Program-made: the position numbers and the translations under genes | In this document: positions 1 through 10,258 of the stretch, in pieces | How positions within the stretch are numbered: position 1 is the first letter of the stretch | How the letters are laid out: each line of letters starts with the position of its first letter | Source of the DNA: Myxococcus llanfairpwllgwyngyllgogerychwyrndrobwllllantysiliogogogochensis | GTDB taxonomy: Bacteria > Myxococcota > Myxococcia > Myxococcales > Myxococcaceae | NCBI RefSeq assembly: GCF_006636215.1 | Contig: NZ_VIFM01000043.1 | Coordinates: forward strand, 1-57,514 | Reading direction: 5' to 3' | DNA: 57,514 bases | The notes under the pieces: generated by a model | What the model was told of the DNA's origin: nothing | The model's database searches: none | What the model saw: the letters and a program-made list of their open reading frames with translations, nothing else

Positions 1-1660
1 CGCTCACCGGGGGCGGCGGGGTCGTCTTCGTGGCGGGAGCCGCGGGCGTCGTCTTCGCGGGAGAGGCCGCGGGCGTCGTCTTCGCCGGGGGCGGCGGAGG
101 CGGCATGGGCAGCGACTCGCCCACGGGCCTGGTGCCCTTGGGGGGCGGAGGCATGCTCAACGAGTCGCTCTTGGAGTCGGCCTTGGGCGGCGGCGTGGCA
201 CGCGAACGCTTGGGTGCGGGCGCCGGCGCGGGGGTGGGCTTGGAGTCACCGCCACCGCTGCCACCACCGGAGAAGGCGAAGTAGCCGCCGAGGCCCGCGG
301 CGACCGCGCCCGTGAGCAGCCCGATGTCCGCGACCAGCGCGTACGTCTTGCCCGTGTCCTTGAAGTCCTGTGCCCGAGGGCTCGTCTGCGGCGCGCGTCG
401 GAAGTCATCCTCCTTCGAGGACGCCTCCATGCCGAAGTAGATGCCGCCCGCCAAGAGCGCCACGCCAGTAGCCATCAGCACGTAGCCCAGCGTCTTGCGG
501 TTGGAGCCACCGCCGCTCGCGAAGTGGGTCACCGGCTTGTTGCCGGCGAGCCGGGCCGTGTCCGCGCCCACCAGCGAGGACAAGAGCGCGTCGGAGCCCG
601 TCGCCATGGTCTCGCCCGCGGGAACCGGTCCCAGCGCGTAGGCCAGGTTGTGTCCGTCCGCGACGTCGAGCCGCAGGCCCGTCACCTGGAGCGGGGCGGT
701 GCCCGTGCCACCGCGAACCAGCAGGGCCAGCACCTGGGACACGCCCGCGAGCGTGCCCAACTCGCGCAGGGCCAGGTCACGCTCCGGCCCCTCCGGCTTG
801 CGCACGATGCGCTCGGTCAGCGTCTGGAGCGCACGCATGGACGCGGCGGGAGCCAGCGTGAGCGTCGTCTCGCCCTCGCGTGCCCGGCGCTGCTCCACCT
901 CGAAGCCCGGCGCCATCACCGTCACGTAGTGGTCCGCGGGCGTCAGCCCCTTGAGGTCCACCGGCGACACGCCGCGGAACTGGCCGTCCACGTACACCTG
1001 CGCGGGCACGGGCTCGGTGCGCACCGACAGCGTCGCGGTGGAGCCGGCCAGCGCCGCCTTGCGCTCCTTGTCCACGAAGGCCATGTCGTCCGGCGGGAAG
1101 AAGTTGGGCGAGAACTGGGCGCGGGGGTCCACCGCCAGCACCGCGCGAATCTCCAACTGCGCCGCCGTGCCCTCGCCGTTGGCCACCTGCGAGGCCGCCT
1201 TCATCACCCGGGCGCGGCTCAGGTCGCCGAAGTTGCGCGACAAGTCACTCGCCTCGAACGCGCGCGCGGCCGCCTCGAACTGCTGGAGCGCCTTCTGCGT
1301 GTCCAGCTCGTCATACGCCGTCTGGCCGTCCTTCATGGCCGACGCACCCTCGGCGGCCTTCGCCTCGCGCGCCGCCTTGCCCTGCGCGTCCAGCGCGTCC
1401 GACAACCGCACCAGGTCCAGCCGTCCGGAGCGCGCCACCGACTGCTCCGCCCAGTACGCCAGCCGCGCCGCCTCCGTTCGTGATGTCGCATCCAGCGAGA
1501 TGGCCACCACCGTCACGGAGGACGGTGAGGCGGTGGGTACTGCTCGGGGAGTCAGTCGGAGGGGGAGGCTCGACTGCGCGGCGGCGGGGCCGACGGCCAG
1601 CATGCCCACCAACCACCCGCTGAGGGCCGCGTGCATCGCGCGATTGCTCGAAGGTCGCAT
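1..1660 (-). CDS. PEGA-domain membrane protein (3' end outside window)
   Basis: Open frame of 553 codons running off the left edge, so the C-terminus is missing. The ATG at 1660 is followed by a signal-peptide-like segment ending GPAAAQS. An N-terminal alpha-helical, TPR-like part (about residues 110-190) precedes a PEGA domain near 205-265, with the typical pattern PVPAQVYVDGQFRGVSPV. Two hydrophobic helices (about 385-405 and 438-462) follow, then a Pro/Lys/Thr-rich tail with tandem copies of PAKTTPAA. PEGA proteins are common in myxobacteria and are usually envelope-located; the exact role here is unknown. It lies 68 bp upstream of the protease gene's stop on the same strand, so it is probably the next gene downstream of the ftsEX operon. 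Confidence 0.8.
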   Translation of the reverse strand, partial: MRPSSNRAMHAALSGWLVGMLAVGPAAAQSSLPLRLTPRAVPTASPSSVTVVAISLDATSRTEAARLAYWAEQSVARSGRLDLVRLSDALDAQGKAAREAKAAEGASAMKDGQTAYDELDTQKALQQFEAAARAFEASDLSRNFGDLSRARVMKAASQVANGEGTAAQLEIRAVLAVDPRAQFSPNFFPPDDMAFVDKERKAALAGSTATLSVRTEPVPAQVYVDGQFRGVSPVDLKGLTPADHYVTVMAPGFEVEQRRAREGETTLTLAPAASMRALQTLTERIVRKPEGPERDLALRELGTLAGVSQVLALLVRGGTGTAPLQVTGLRLDVADGHNLAYALGPVPAGETMATGSDALLSSLVGADTARLAGNKPVTHFASGGGSNRKTLGYVLMATGVALLAGGIYFGMEASSKEDDFRRAPQTSPRAQDFKDTGKTYALVADIGLLTGAVAAGLGGYFAFSGGGSGGGDSKPTPAPAPAPKRSRATPPPKADSKSDSLSMPPPPKGTRPVGESLPMPPPPPPAKTTPAASPAKTTPAAPATKTTPPPPVS

Positions 1661-1728
1661 CACTCGTTCACCTTTGTCCGCCCGCCATCAAATGGAGGTC
1701 TCGCCGAAATGCAAGGGGGAAGGTGTCT

Positions 1729-3105
1729 TCAACGACCCTCGGCGCGAGCCGGAGGGCGCCCCGAAACGGCGCTGAGGCCGTTGAGATACTCGAGGGCGAC
1801 CTTGAGCGGATAGTCCTTGAGGGCCGCGGTGGCGTCCCACGGCGCGAGGTTCTCGGGCAGGCCGCGAGGCGCGGAAGAGGACGACTCGGAGGTAGAGGTG
1901 GACTCGGCGCGGAAGTGACGCTGGAGGTCCTTCTCGCGTGGCGTCTCACGGCCCGGCTTTCCACCTGGTTCGTCCGGCACGACGTAGTCGGGGGTGATGC
2001 CCCGCTCCTGGATGCTGCGGCCCTTGGGTGTGTAGTAGCGGGCGATGGTCAGCTTCAGGCCGGAACCATCCTCCAGCTCGATGACCGTCTGGACGCTGCC
2101 CTTGCCGAACGTCTGCGTGCCCAGGACGGTGGCGCGGCCGTGGTCCTGGAGCGCGCCGGCCACGATTTCGGACGCGGACGCGCTGCCCGCGTTGACCAGC
2201 ACGACGAGGGGGTATTTCTTCTCCGTGTCGCGGTCCTTGCTGCGCTCCTCGGTGGAGTTGCGACCGTCACGTCCCCGGGTGGAGACGATGGGCAGGTTGC
2301 CCGGCAGAAAGCGGTCACTCACCGCCACCGCCTGGTCCAACAGGCCGCCCGGGTTGTTGCGCAGGTCGAGCACCACGCCGCGCAGCTCCTTGCCACCGTT
2401 GAGGCCGCGCAGCCTGTCGAGTTCCTTGCGCAGGTACAGGTCCGTGCGCTCCTGGAAGTTCTTCACCTTGACGTGGCCGAAGCCGCCGTAGAGCTCGCTC
2501 TCCACGGAGACGATGCGGATGTGGTCCCGAATGATGGCGATTTCGCGAGGCGCGCTGAAGCCGTGCCGCAGGATGCTCAAGAGCACGCGTCCCCCCGCGG
2601 GCCCTCGCATCTTCTGCATGGCCCGCCCCACGTCCATGCCCCGCGTGCTCTCGCCGTCGATGCCCACCAGCTCGTCGCCCGCCTTGATTCCCGCGCGCGC
2701 CGCCGGCGTGTCGTCGATGGGAGCCACGACGACGATGCGGTCGTTCTTGCGCGCGATTTCGATGCCCAGCCCACCCCACTCGCCCGAGGTGTCGATCTTC
2801 ATCTCGCGGAAGACCTCCGGCGGCATGAAGACGGTGTGCGGGTCCAACGTGTCGAGCATGCCCTGGATGGCGCCGTAGATGAGCCGCTCCTGGTCCGGCC
2901 CCTCCACGTAGTTGTTCTCCACGTACGACAGCACGCGAGCGAAGGTCTCCAGCTGTCGGTAGGTGACGTCGTCCTTCTCCGCCCGTACCGCGCTGGAAGC
3001 GGAGGACCGCACAGCCGCGTCCTTCTTCTCTTCCGCGGCCGAGGGCCCTGACAGGAGGAGGAGCGCGGCCAGCGCCGCGCGCCATGGCTGGTGGAGACCC
3101 GTCAC
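1729..3105 (-). CDS. S41 C-terminal processing peptidase (CtpA/Prc family)
   Basis: 458 residues starting at a GTG; no in-frame ATG exists nearby. A signal peptide (about 1-24, ending PSAAEE) exports it. A PDZ domain lies at about 105-185 (GLGIEIA...AGIKAGDELVGIDG) and the tail-specific protease core follows. The catalytic serine lies in NAGSASASE near residue 305 and the lysine in FGKGSVQT near 332, as in the Ser-Lys dyad of CtpA/Prc. Such enzymes trim C-termini of periplasmic proteins and often control peptidoglycan hydrolases. It is the last gene of the ftsE-ftsX-envC-like operon, fitting a role in tuning septal cell-wall cleavage. The C-terminal 60 residues are Ser/Thr- and charge-rich and probably disordered. 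Confidence 0.93.
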   Translation of the reverse strand: MTGLHQPWRAALAALLLLSGPSAAEEKKDAAVRSSASSAVRAEKDDVTYRQLETFARVLSYVENNYVEGPDQERLIYGAIQGMLDTLDPHTVFMPPEVFREMKIDTSGEWGGLGIEIARKNDRIVVVAPIDDTPAARAGIKAGDELVGIDGESTRGMDVGRAMQKMRGPAGGRVLLSILRHGFSAPREIAIIRDHIRIVSVESELYGGFGHVKVKNFQERTDLYLRKELDRLRGLNGGKELRGVVLDLRNNPGGLLDQAVAVSDRFLPGNLPIVSTRGRDGRNSTEERSKDRDTEKKYPLVVLVNAGSASASEIVAGALQDHGRATVLGTQTFGKGSVQTVIELEDGSGLKLTIARYYTPKGRSIQERGITPDYVVPDEPGGKPGRETPREKDLQRHFRAESTSTSESSSSAPRGLPENLAPWDATAALKDYPLKVALEYLNGLSAVSGRPPARAEGR

Positions 3106-3161
3106 GTCGGTACGTCCTTTCGCGGTGAGGCTCGAAGGGCGTCCCAGTCTATACCCGGCCC

Positions 3162-4022
3162 TCAGAGGCTCGACGCATCCGCGAAGCGCACCAGGTGCGA
3201 CACCAGCTCGTCCGGACGCTCCATCTGCGGCACGTGCCCGAAGCCCTGCACCACCCGCACCTGGGCGTGCGCCGGCAGGTGGGCGCGGAACCAGTCCAGG
3301 GAGCGTGACGGCAACAGCCGCTCACTGCCACCCCAGAGGAACAGCACCGGCATGGACAGCTTGCGCACCGCTTCTGGCTCCAGGCTGAGCCGGGTGGACA
3401 TCGCCTCGGCGGTGAGGGCCTTCACGGTGGGTGTGTCATAGAAGCGGCGCAGCTCTGTCGCCAGGAGCAGCGCGGGCAGCGGGGCCTGGTGGAACAGGCG
3501 CCTCGTGAAGGCGCGGGCCTCCGCGGGCGTGCCCACCTTGAAGGAGTTGAGCAGGGCGGTGCTCTCCTCCACCGGCAGCTCCGCTCCCGCCGGAGCCACC
3601 AGCACCAGCGCGCGCACCCACTGGGGATACTCCGACGCGAGGCTCACCGCCATCGCTCCGCCCAGCGAGTTGCCGACGACGAAGGCCGGCTCCTTTACCT
3701 CCTGCTCCACGAAGGCGCGCAGCACCTCGAACTGGTTGCGCACGCAGACCTGCCCACCGCAGTACTCGGTGGAGAAGCCGTGTCCTGGCAGGTCGGGCGC
3801 GACGACTCGCGAGAAGCGCTTCGCCAGGCCGAAGAAGGTGCGGCCGAAGCCATTGGCCGAGCCGCCCAGTCCGTGCACCAGCACCACCGGCGGCCCCTTC
3901 CCCTGCCCCTTCAGCGAGTAGAAGTGCACCGACTGCCCCCCGACATCGACTGTCGAGGACTGGACACCTCGCGCCACCAGCACGCGCCGTACCGCCTTCT
4001 GCATTCCGCCCATGAGGTCCAT
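3162..4022 (-). CDS. alpha/beta hydrolase
   Basis: 286 residues from the ATG at 4022, which has a GGAG-type ribosome site 8-12 bases upstream. A longer open frame extends upstream but overlaps the EnvC-like gene and has shadow composition. The alpha/beta-hydrolase fold is shown by the oxyanion segment VLVHGLGGSANGF, the nucleophile elbow VGNSLGGAMA and the terminal histidine in GFGHVPQMERP. The acid position falls in WGGSERLLP, where Glu appears in place of the usual Asp. Substrate cannot be inferred; it resembles esterase/lipase or haloperoxidase-like members. It sits between the EnvC-like gene and the protease gene and is probably cotranscribed. No clear signal peptide is seen. Confidence 0.88.
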   Translation of the reverse strand: MDLMGGMQKAVRRVLVARGVQSSTVDVGGQSVHFYSLKGQGKGPPVVLVHGLGGSANGFGRTFFGLAKRFSRVVAPDLPGHGFSTEYCGGQVCVRNQFEVLRAFVEQEVKEPAFVVGNSLGGAMAVSLASEYPQWVRALVLVAPAGAELPVEESTALLNSFKVGTPAEARAFTRRLFHQAPLPALLLATELRRFYDTPTVKALTAEAMSTRLSLEPEAVRKLSMPVLFLWGGSERLLPSRSLDWFRAHLPAHAQVRVVQGFGHVPQMERPDELVSHLVRFADASSL

Positions 4023-4098
4023 GCGCTCGCCTGCTCCTCTCGTGGTGGGAGTCTGTTGCCTCAGGATAACAAGGCGCGAATCGTTTCGCCGCAACGCG

Positions 4099-5223
4099 TC
4101 ATGGCACAGGGGCCAGCCAGGGCCCGGGGTCGACGGCCTGCCCGGACTTTCGGACCTCGAAGTAGAGGTACGAGCCCTTGAGCGAGCCCGTGTCTCCCAC
4201 TTCGCCCACCACCTCGCCGGTGGCCACGGCGGCGCCCAGCTCCAGGGCGATGGAGGACAGGTGGGCCATGAGCGTGTGGTAGCCGTCGCCGTGGTCGACG
4301 ATGAGCAGGTTGCCGTAGCCCCGCAGCGAGCCCGCATAGACGACGGTGCCATCGGCGACGGCGACCACGGGTGTCCCGGTGGCGGCGCGAATGTCGAGCC
4401 CCTTCTGCACGGTGACGGTGTTGAAGCGCGGGTTGACGACCTTGCCGAACGCCACCTCGATGATGCCGCGCGTGGGCTGTGGCAGCTTGCCGCGCAGGGC
4501 TCCGAAACCATGCGTGGCGGGGGCTTCCTTCAGCTCGCGCACCACCTGGGTCAGCTCCGCGTCCGCCTGCTCCAGCTCCTTCACCGCGCGACGGGCCAGC
4601 TCGGCCTCGCCCGCGAGCGAGCCCACCACTTCCTCGAGCGCCTCGTGCTGCGCGCGGGCCAGCCGCTCCTGCTCCTGGAGGAAGGTGACCCGCGCGGCGA
4701 GCGAGGTCTGGAGCCGCTTCAGCTCGAGCGTGGACTGCCGCTGCAGGTGGGCCACGCGCTGCACGCCGCGCAGCAGGTCCAAATCGCCCGACATGCTCGC
4801 CTCCAGCGCGCGGGCCCGCCACACCAGCGCGGCGAAGTCCTCCGCCGACAGGAGCACCTCCAGCGGCCGCCGGCGCATGACGCGGTAGAGGGTGCGCAGC
4901 CGGGGGGACAGTCGCCGCAGTTGCACGCGCAGCGCCTCGCGCAGCAGCACCTCCTCGCGCTCGGCCAGGATGACGCGCTTGCGGAACACCGCGAGGTCCC
5001 CCTCCAGGGCCCGCACGCGCCGCCGGGAGAAGGCGACCATCTCCTCCATCAGCTCCAGGCCCTCGAGCACCGTGAGCTTCTTCGACTCGACGAGCGCCAG
5101 CGTCGCGCGCTGGGCGGCGAGCTTCTCGCGCAGCGCGGACTGCTCCGCCTCCTCCAGCTTCTGCGCGTGCGCGGGGAGGCCGGCCAGCACCAGCGCCAGG
5201 GTGAGGACGAAGGAGCGGCTCAT
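4099..5223 (-). CDS. envC: EnvC-like LytM-domain protein with degenerate active site
   Basis: 374 residues. The ATG at 5223 overlaps the ftsX stop by 4 bp (ATGA). A signal peptide (about 1-20, LAGLPAHA) is followed by a long coiled coil (about 25-240) and a LytM/M23 domain (about 255-374). This order matches EnvC, the periplasmic activator of amidases recruited by FtsEX. The zinc site is broken: the first ligand His is replaced (QKGLDIRAATG) and the HxH pair reads YLYFEVR, while the Asp and the AHLS histidine remain. That fits an activator and not an active endopeptidase. Translational coupling to ftsX supports the FtsEX-EnvC pairing. Confidence 0.88.
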   Translation of the reverse strand: MSRSFVLTLALVLAGLPAHAQKLEEAEQSALREKLAAQRATLALVESKKLTVLEGLELMEEMVAFSRRRVRALEGDLAVFRKRVILAEREEVLLREALRVQLRRLSPRLRTLYRVMRRRPLEVLLSAEDFAALVWRARALEASMSGDLDLLRGVQRVAHLQRQSTLELKRLQTSLAARVTFLQEQERLARAQHEALEEVVGSLAGEAELARRAVKELEQADAELTQVVRELKEAPATHGFGALRGKLPQPTRGIIEVAFGKVVNPRFNTVTVQKGLDIRAATGTPVVAVADGTVVYAGSLRGYGNLLIVDHGDGYHTLMAHLSSIALELGAAVATGEVVGEVGDTGSLKGSYLYFEVRKSGQAVDPGPWLAPVP

Positions 5224-6122
5224 ACGCGCAGGAAACGCCCCACCGCGACGAAGCTGCCGCCCAGCCCCAGGCCGCACCCCGCGCCCACCAGCTCCAGCAC
5301 CAAGCGCGGCTCCACCCACGGCGCGGCGACACCCGGGCCCAGGAGGAACGCGAACAGCGAGCCCAGCGTGGGCCCCACCAGCCGACCGAAGGCCCACAAC
5401 CCGAGCAACGCCACGCCCGCGCCGAGCAACCCCTGAAGCAGTCCCTCCAGCAGGAAGGGCGCCTTGACGAAGCGGTCCGTGGCGCCGACCAGCTTCTGGA
5501 TTTCAATCTCCTCGCGCCGCGAATAGATGGCGAGCTGGAGCGTGGCCGCGACGATGACCACGGTGGCGCCCAGCACGACGACGAAGGCCACCAGCGCGCC
5601 GAAGCGCAGGGCCCGGGCGATGGCCGTCAGTCGCTCCACGGCCTGCTCTCCGTAGTCCACGCCGGACACCCCGGGCAGCGCACGCAGCTCCTTCGCCAGG
5701 GCCTGGAGCGCCTCGGGCGTGCGCTGCTCCGGAGGAACACGCAGCTCCAGCGCCGCGGGCAGCGGGTTCTCCGGCAGCTCCGACAGGGCCTCGCCCAAAT
5801 CGCCCAGCTCGGTGCGAAGCCGCTCCAGCGCGGCATCCGGAGGCACCAGCGTCACCTGTCCCTGGCTGAGCTCCTCGACGCGGGCGCGCACGCCATGCGC
5901 CTCGTCCTGTCCCAGCTCCGGTGCCAGATACACCGTGACTTCGACTTCGCCGCCCAGCGACGCGAGCAGGTTGTCCAACACGCGCGCACTGCCCCGCGCG
6001 AGCCCCGCGGAGAACAGGGCGATGGCGATGGTGGTCACCGCGATGAAGTGCACGAAGGGCGAGTGTTTGAGCCCCACCGCCGCCGAGCGCCAGAAGTACC
6101 GCGTCTTCGCCAGCGCGCTCAT
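5220..6122 (-). CDS. ftsX: cell-division protein FtsX
   Basis: 300 residues. Four predicted membrane helices (about 22-42, 175-200, 225-250, 265-290) flank a periplasmic domain after helix 1, the classic FtsX topology. The cytoplasmic segment RREEIEIQKLVGATDRFVK is a strong FtsX signature. FtsX transmits ATP-driven conformational change by FtsE across the inner membrane to a periplasmic cell-wall hydrolase activator. Its ATG overlaps the ftsE stop (ATGA at 6119-6122), and its own stop overlaps the EnvC-like start, so the three are translationally coupled. Confidence 0.96.
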   Translation of the reverse strand: MSALAKTRYFWRSAAVGLKHSPFVHFIAVTTIAIALFSAGLARGSARVLDNLLASLGGEVEVTVYLAPELGQDEAHGVRARVEELSQGQVTLVPPDAALERLRTELGDLGEALSELPENPLPAALELRVPPEQRTPEALQALAKELRALPGVSGVDYGEQAVERLTAIARALRFGALVAFVVVLGATVVIVAATLQLAIYSRREEIEIQKLVGATDRFVKAPFLLEGLLQGLLGAGVALLGLWAFGRLVGPTLGSLFAFLLGPGVAAPWVEPRLVLELVGAGCGLGLGGSFVAVGRFLRV

Positions 6123-6811
6123 ACCACCATCCGTCGCGCCGCCTTGACGCCGTCCTCGTCGGAGACAATCTGCCCGCGCTCCAGGCCCACCGTGCGCTTC
6201 TGGTAGCGCGACAGCAGCGTGGCGTCGTGCGTGGCCACCACCACCGTGGTGCCTCGGATGTTCACCTGGGTGAGCAGGTCCATGATTTCGACGGTGAGCG
6301 CCGGGTCCAGGTTACCGGTGGGCTCGTCCGCCAGGAGGATGGTCGGGTCATTGACCAGCGCCCGCGCGATGACCACGCGCTGCTGCTCTCCACCGGAGAG
6401 GCGCAGGGGGAACGAGTCCGCCTTGTGCTCCAGACCCACCAGCTTCAGCATCCGCCGCACCTTGTCGCGCGCTTCCGCGCGCGGCACGCCCAGCACGTCC
6501 AGCGTGAAGGACACGTTGTCCTCCACCGTCCGGTGCGGCAGCAGCTTGAAGTCCTGGAACACGACGCCGATGTTGCGGCGCAGGTACGGCACGGCGGACT
6601 CACGGATGCGGGCGATGTTGCGGCCCCCCACCAGAATCTGCCCCTTGGTGGCTTTCTCCGCGCAGAAGATGAGCTTGAGCAGCGTCGTCTTCCCCGCGCC
6701 GGAAGGGCCCGTGAGGAACACGAACTCGCCCTTCTCCACACTGAGGTTGATGTCCGAGAGCACCGGCGGATCGCCGGGATACGCCTTGTAGACGTGGAAG
6801 AATTGAATCAT
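6119..6811 (-). CDS. ftsE: cell-division ATP-binding protein FtsE
   Basis: 230 residues, an ABC ATPase of normal FtsE length. Walker A is GPSGAGKTT (residues 35-43), the signature is LSGGEQQR (near 139), and Walker B runs into ILLADEPTGNLD. The opening IQFFHVYKAYPG resembles FtsE N-termini. It pairs with FtsX at the septal inner membrane to control peptidoglycan hydrolysis. It is the first gene of the operon; 122 bp separate it from the divergent transporter gene, and this interval should hold both promoters, though I see no convincing -35/-10. Confidence 0.96.
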   Translation of the reverse strand: MIQFFHVYKAYPGDPPVLSDINLSVEKGEFVFLTGPSGAGKTTLLKLIFCAEKATKGQILVGGRNIARIRESAVPYLRRNIGVVFQDFKLLPHRTVEDNVSFTLDVLGVPRAEARDKVRRMLKLVGLEHKADSFPLRLSGGEQQRVVIARALVNDPTILLADEPTGNLDPALTVEIMDLLTQVNIRGTTVVVATHDATLLSRYQKRTVGLERGQIVSDEDGVKAARRMVV

Positions 6812-6933
6812 GGCGCGGCGCGGGAGAGCGCCAACCTACCACGGCCGGGCGGGAGCGCCCCACGCACGCCGGGCCGCAGCCGGGGCTTTCCCCTCCCACC
6901 CCCGGCGCCACCTGTGCGACGGTGCCACGCCTT

Positions 6934-8406
<1,473 letters not shown>

Positions 8407-8434
8407 TCTGGAACTGTCGACTGGCCGACACCGC

Positions 8435-8463
8435 GCTCCCGGGGCGAGACGCCACCGGGGAGC
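8435..8463. terminator. bidirectional hairpin between convergent genes
   Basis: Inverted repeat GCTCCC-GG-GGCG with loop AGA and return CGCC-A-CC-G-GGGAGC (one-base bulges). It lies between the stop of the anion transporter and the stop of the convergent unknown gene, so it can serve both. There is no long T tract. Confidence 0.6.
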
Positions 8464-8469
8464 TAGGGG

Positions 8470-9030
<561 letters not shown>

Positions 9031-9275
9031 TGCCGAGTGGGCGGACCGTACCAGCCGCTTCCCCACGACACAAGGTAAGCGTCAACCCCGCATGTCGCGC
9101 CAGGGGAGCCTGGCCGCTGACCCCGCGCATTTCTTGCGGACGACGCCCGCCTGCCATGCAGCCCACCCTTCATGTGAGAACGCGACCCCGGTCCGTTGAA
9201 AAGCCGAAAGCGGCTGGGGTACGTACAGAACATGCGGTGCGGTGGTCAGCGGCGCCAACGTCCAGGACTCCACGG

Positions 9276-10142
9276 ATGAAGAAGACGAACGAGATCAAGA
9301 ACAAGGTTCGCCTCCAGGACGCCCAGGTCCTGGCCGGAGGCTACTCACCCGCCATCCGCGCCATGGAGATTGGCGCCATCGTCAGCTTCATCGCGCTGGA
9401 GCTGTTCCTGGTGTACCGGCTCTACAACAACCCGCATGGCGGCCCGTGGCTGCTCCTGGGCGCGGTGCTGTTGGGCTACCTCGCCGCGGACTTCGTCTCC
9501 GGCTTCGTCCACTGGATGGGCGACACGTGGGGCTCCACGGAGATGCCGATTCTGGGCAAGGCCCTCATTCGCCCGTTCCGCGAGCACCACGTCGACGAGA
9601 AGGCCATCACCCGCCACGACTTCGTGGAGACCAACGGCAACAACTGCCTCATCTCCCTGCCCGTGGCCGTGGCCGCGGTGTCCATGCCGCTGAGCAGCTC
9701 TGGCTGGGTGTTCTGCGCCAGCTTCCTGGGCGCGATGATCTTCTGGGTGATGGCGACCAACCAGTTCCACAAGTGGTCGCACATGGACTCGCCGCCGGCC
9801 ATCATCGGCTTCCTGCAGCGCGTGCACCTCATCCTGCCGCCGGCGCACCACCGCATCCACCACACCGCGCCCTTCAACAAGTACTACTGCATCACCGTGG
9901 GCTGGCTGAACTGGCCGCTCAACCTGGTGCACTTCTTCCCCCTGGCGGAGCGCCTCGTGACGCGTGTCACCGGCCTGGTGCCGCGCGAGGACGACATCGG
10001 TGACGAGGCCGCCCGCGCGCTCGTGGAGGCCCAGGTCGCCGCCGAGGCTCCCGTCGTCCAGGCCGCCAAGGAGCTGCTCACCAAGGCCACCACGCCGGAA
10101 GAAGCCCCGCCCGCCACGGCCACCACCCGCCCGTCCGCCTGA
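9276..10142 (+). CDS. carF: CarF: plasmanylethanolamine desaturase
   Basis: 288 residues from the ATG at 9276. CarF/TMEM189 (Kua) enzymes introduce the vinyl-ether double bond of plasmalogens. In Myxococcus xanthus CarF is needed for the singlet-oxygen/light response that triggers carotenoid synthesis. The family's histidine set is present: H79 (GFVHWMGD), REHHVDEKA (H104, H105), RHDF (H114), FHKWSHM (H165, H169), and PAHHRIHH (H191, H192, H195, H196). Membrane helices lie at about 30-50, 58-78 and 125-160. The C-terminal 50 residues are Ala/Pro-rich and probably disordered. Followed by a strong hairpin at 10150-10169. None of the other car regulators are in the window. Confidence 0.94.
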   Translation: MKKTNEIKNKVRLQDAQVLAGGYSPAIRAMEIGAIVSFIALELFLVYRLYNNPHGGPWLLLGAVLLGYLAADFVSGFVHWMGDTWGSTEMPILGKALIRPFREHHVDEKAITRHDFVETNGNNCLISLPVAVAAVSMPLSSSGWVFCASFLGAMIFWVMATNQFHKWSHMDSPPAIIGFLQRVHLILPPAHHRIHHTAPFNKYYCITVGWLNWPLNLVHFFPLAERLVTRVTGLVPREDDIGDEAARALVEAQVAAEAPVVQAAKELLTKATTPEEAPPATATTRPSA

Positions 10143-10149
10143 GCCGGCC

Positions 10150-10169
10150 CACGGGCGATGACGCCCGTG
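10150..10169 (+). terminator. hairpin downstream of carF
   Basis: Perfect 8-bp stem CACGGGCG / CGCCCGTG with an ATGA loop, 8 bases after the carF stop. It is followed by TTCC but no long T run. It lies in the convergent interval between carF and murI. Confidence 0.65.
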
Positions 10170-10258
10170 TTCCGATGACTCGAGCGAGGTCCACGCGATG
10201 GACCGCCGAGGGGTGAGGCCCGCGTGCCGCGCGGAGCGCCTCCCCCGACGCCAGGGAC

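Noticed and set aside
9202..9215. Small palindrome AGCCG-AAAG-CGGCT upstream of carF
   Set aside because: Only a 5-bp stem; chance occurrence is likely and no operator is known to me with this sequence.
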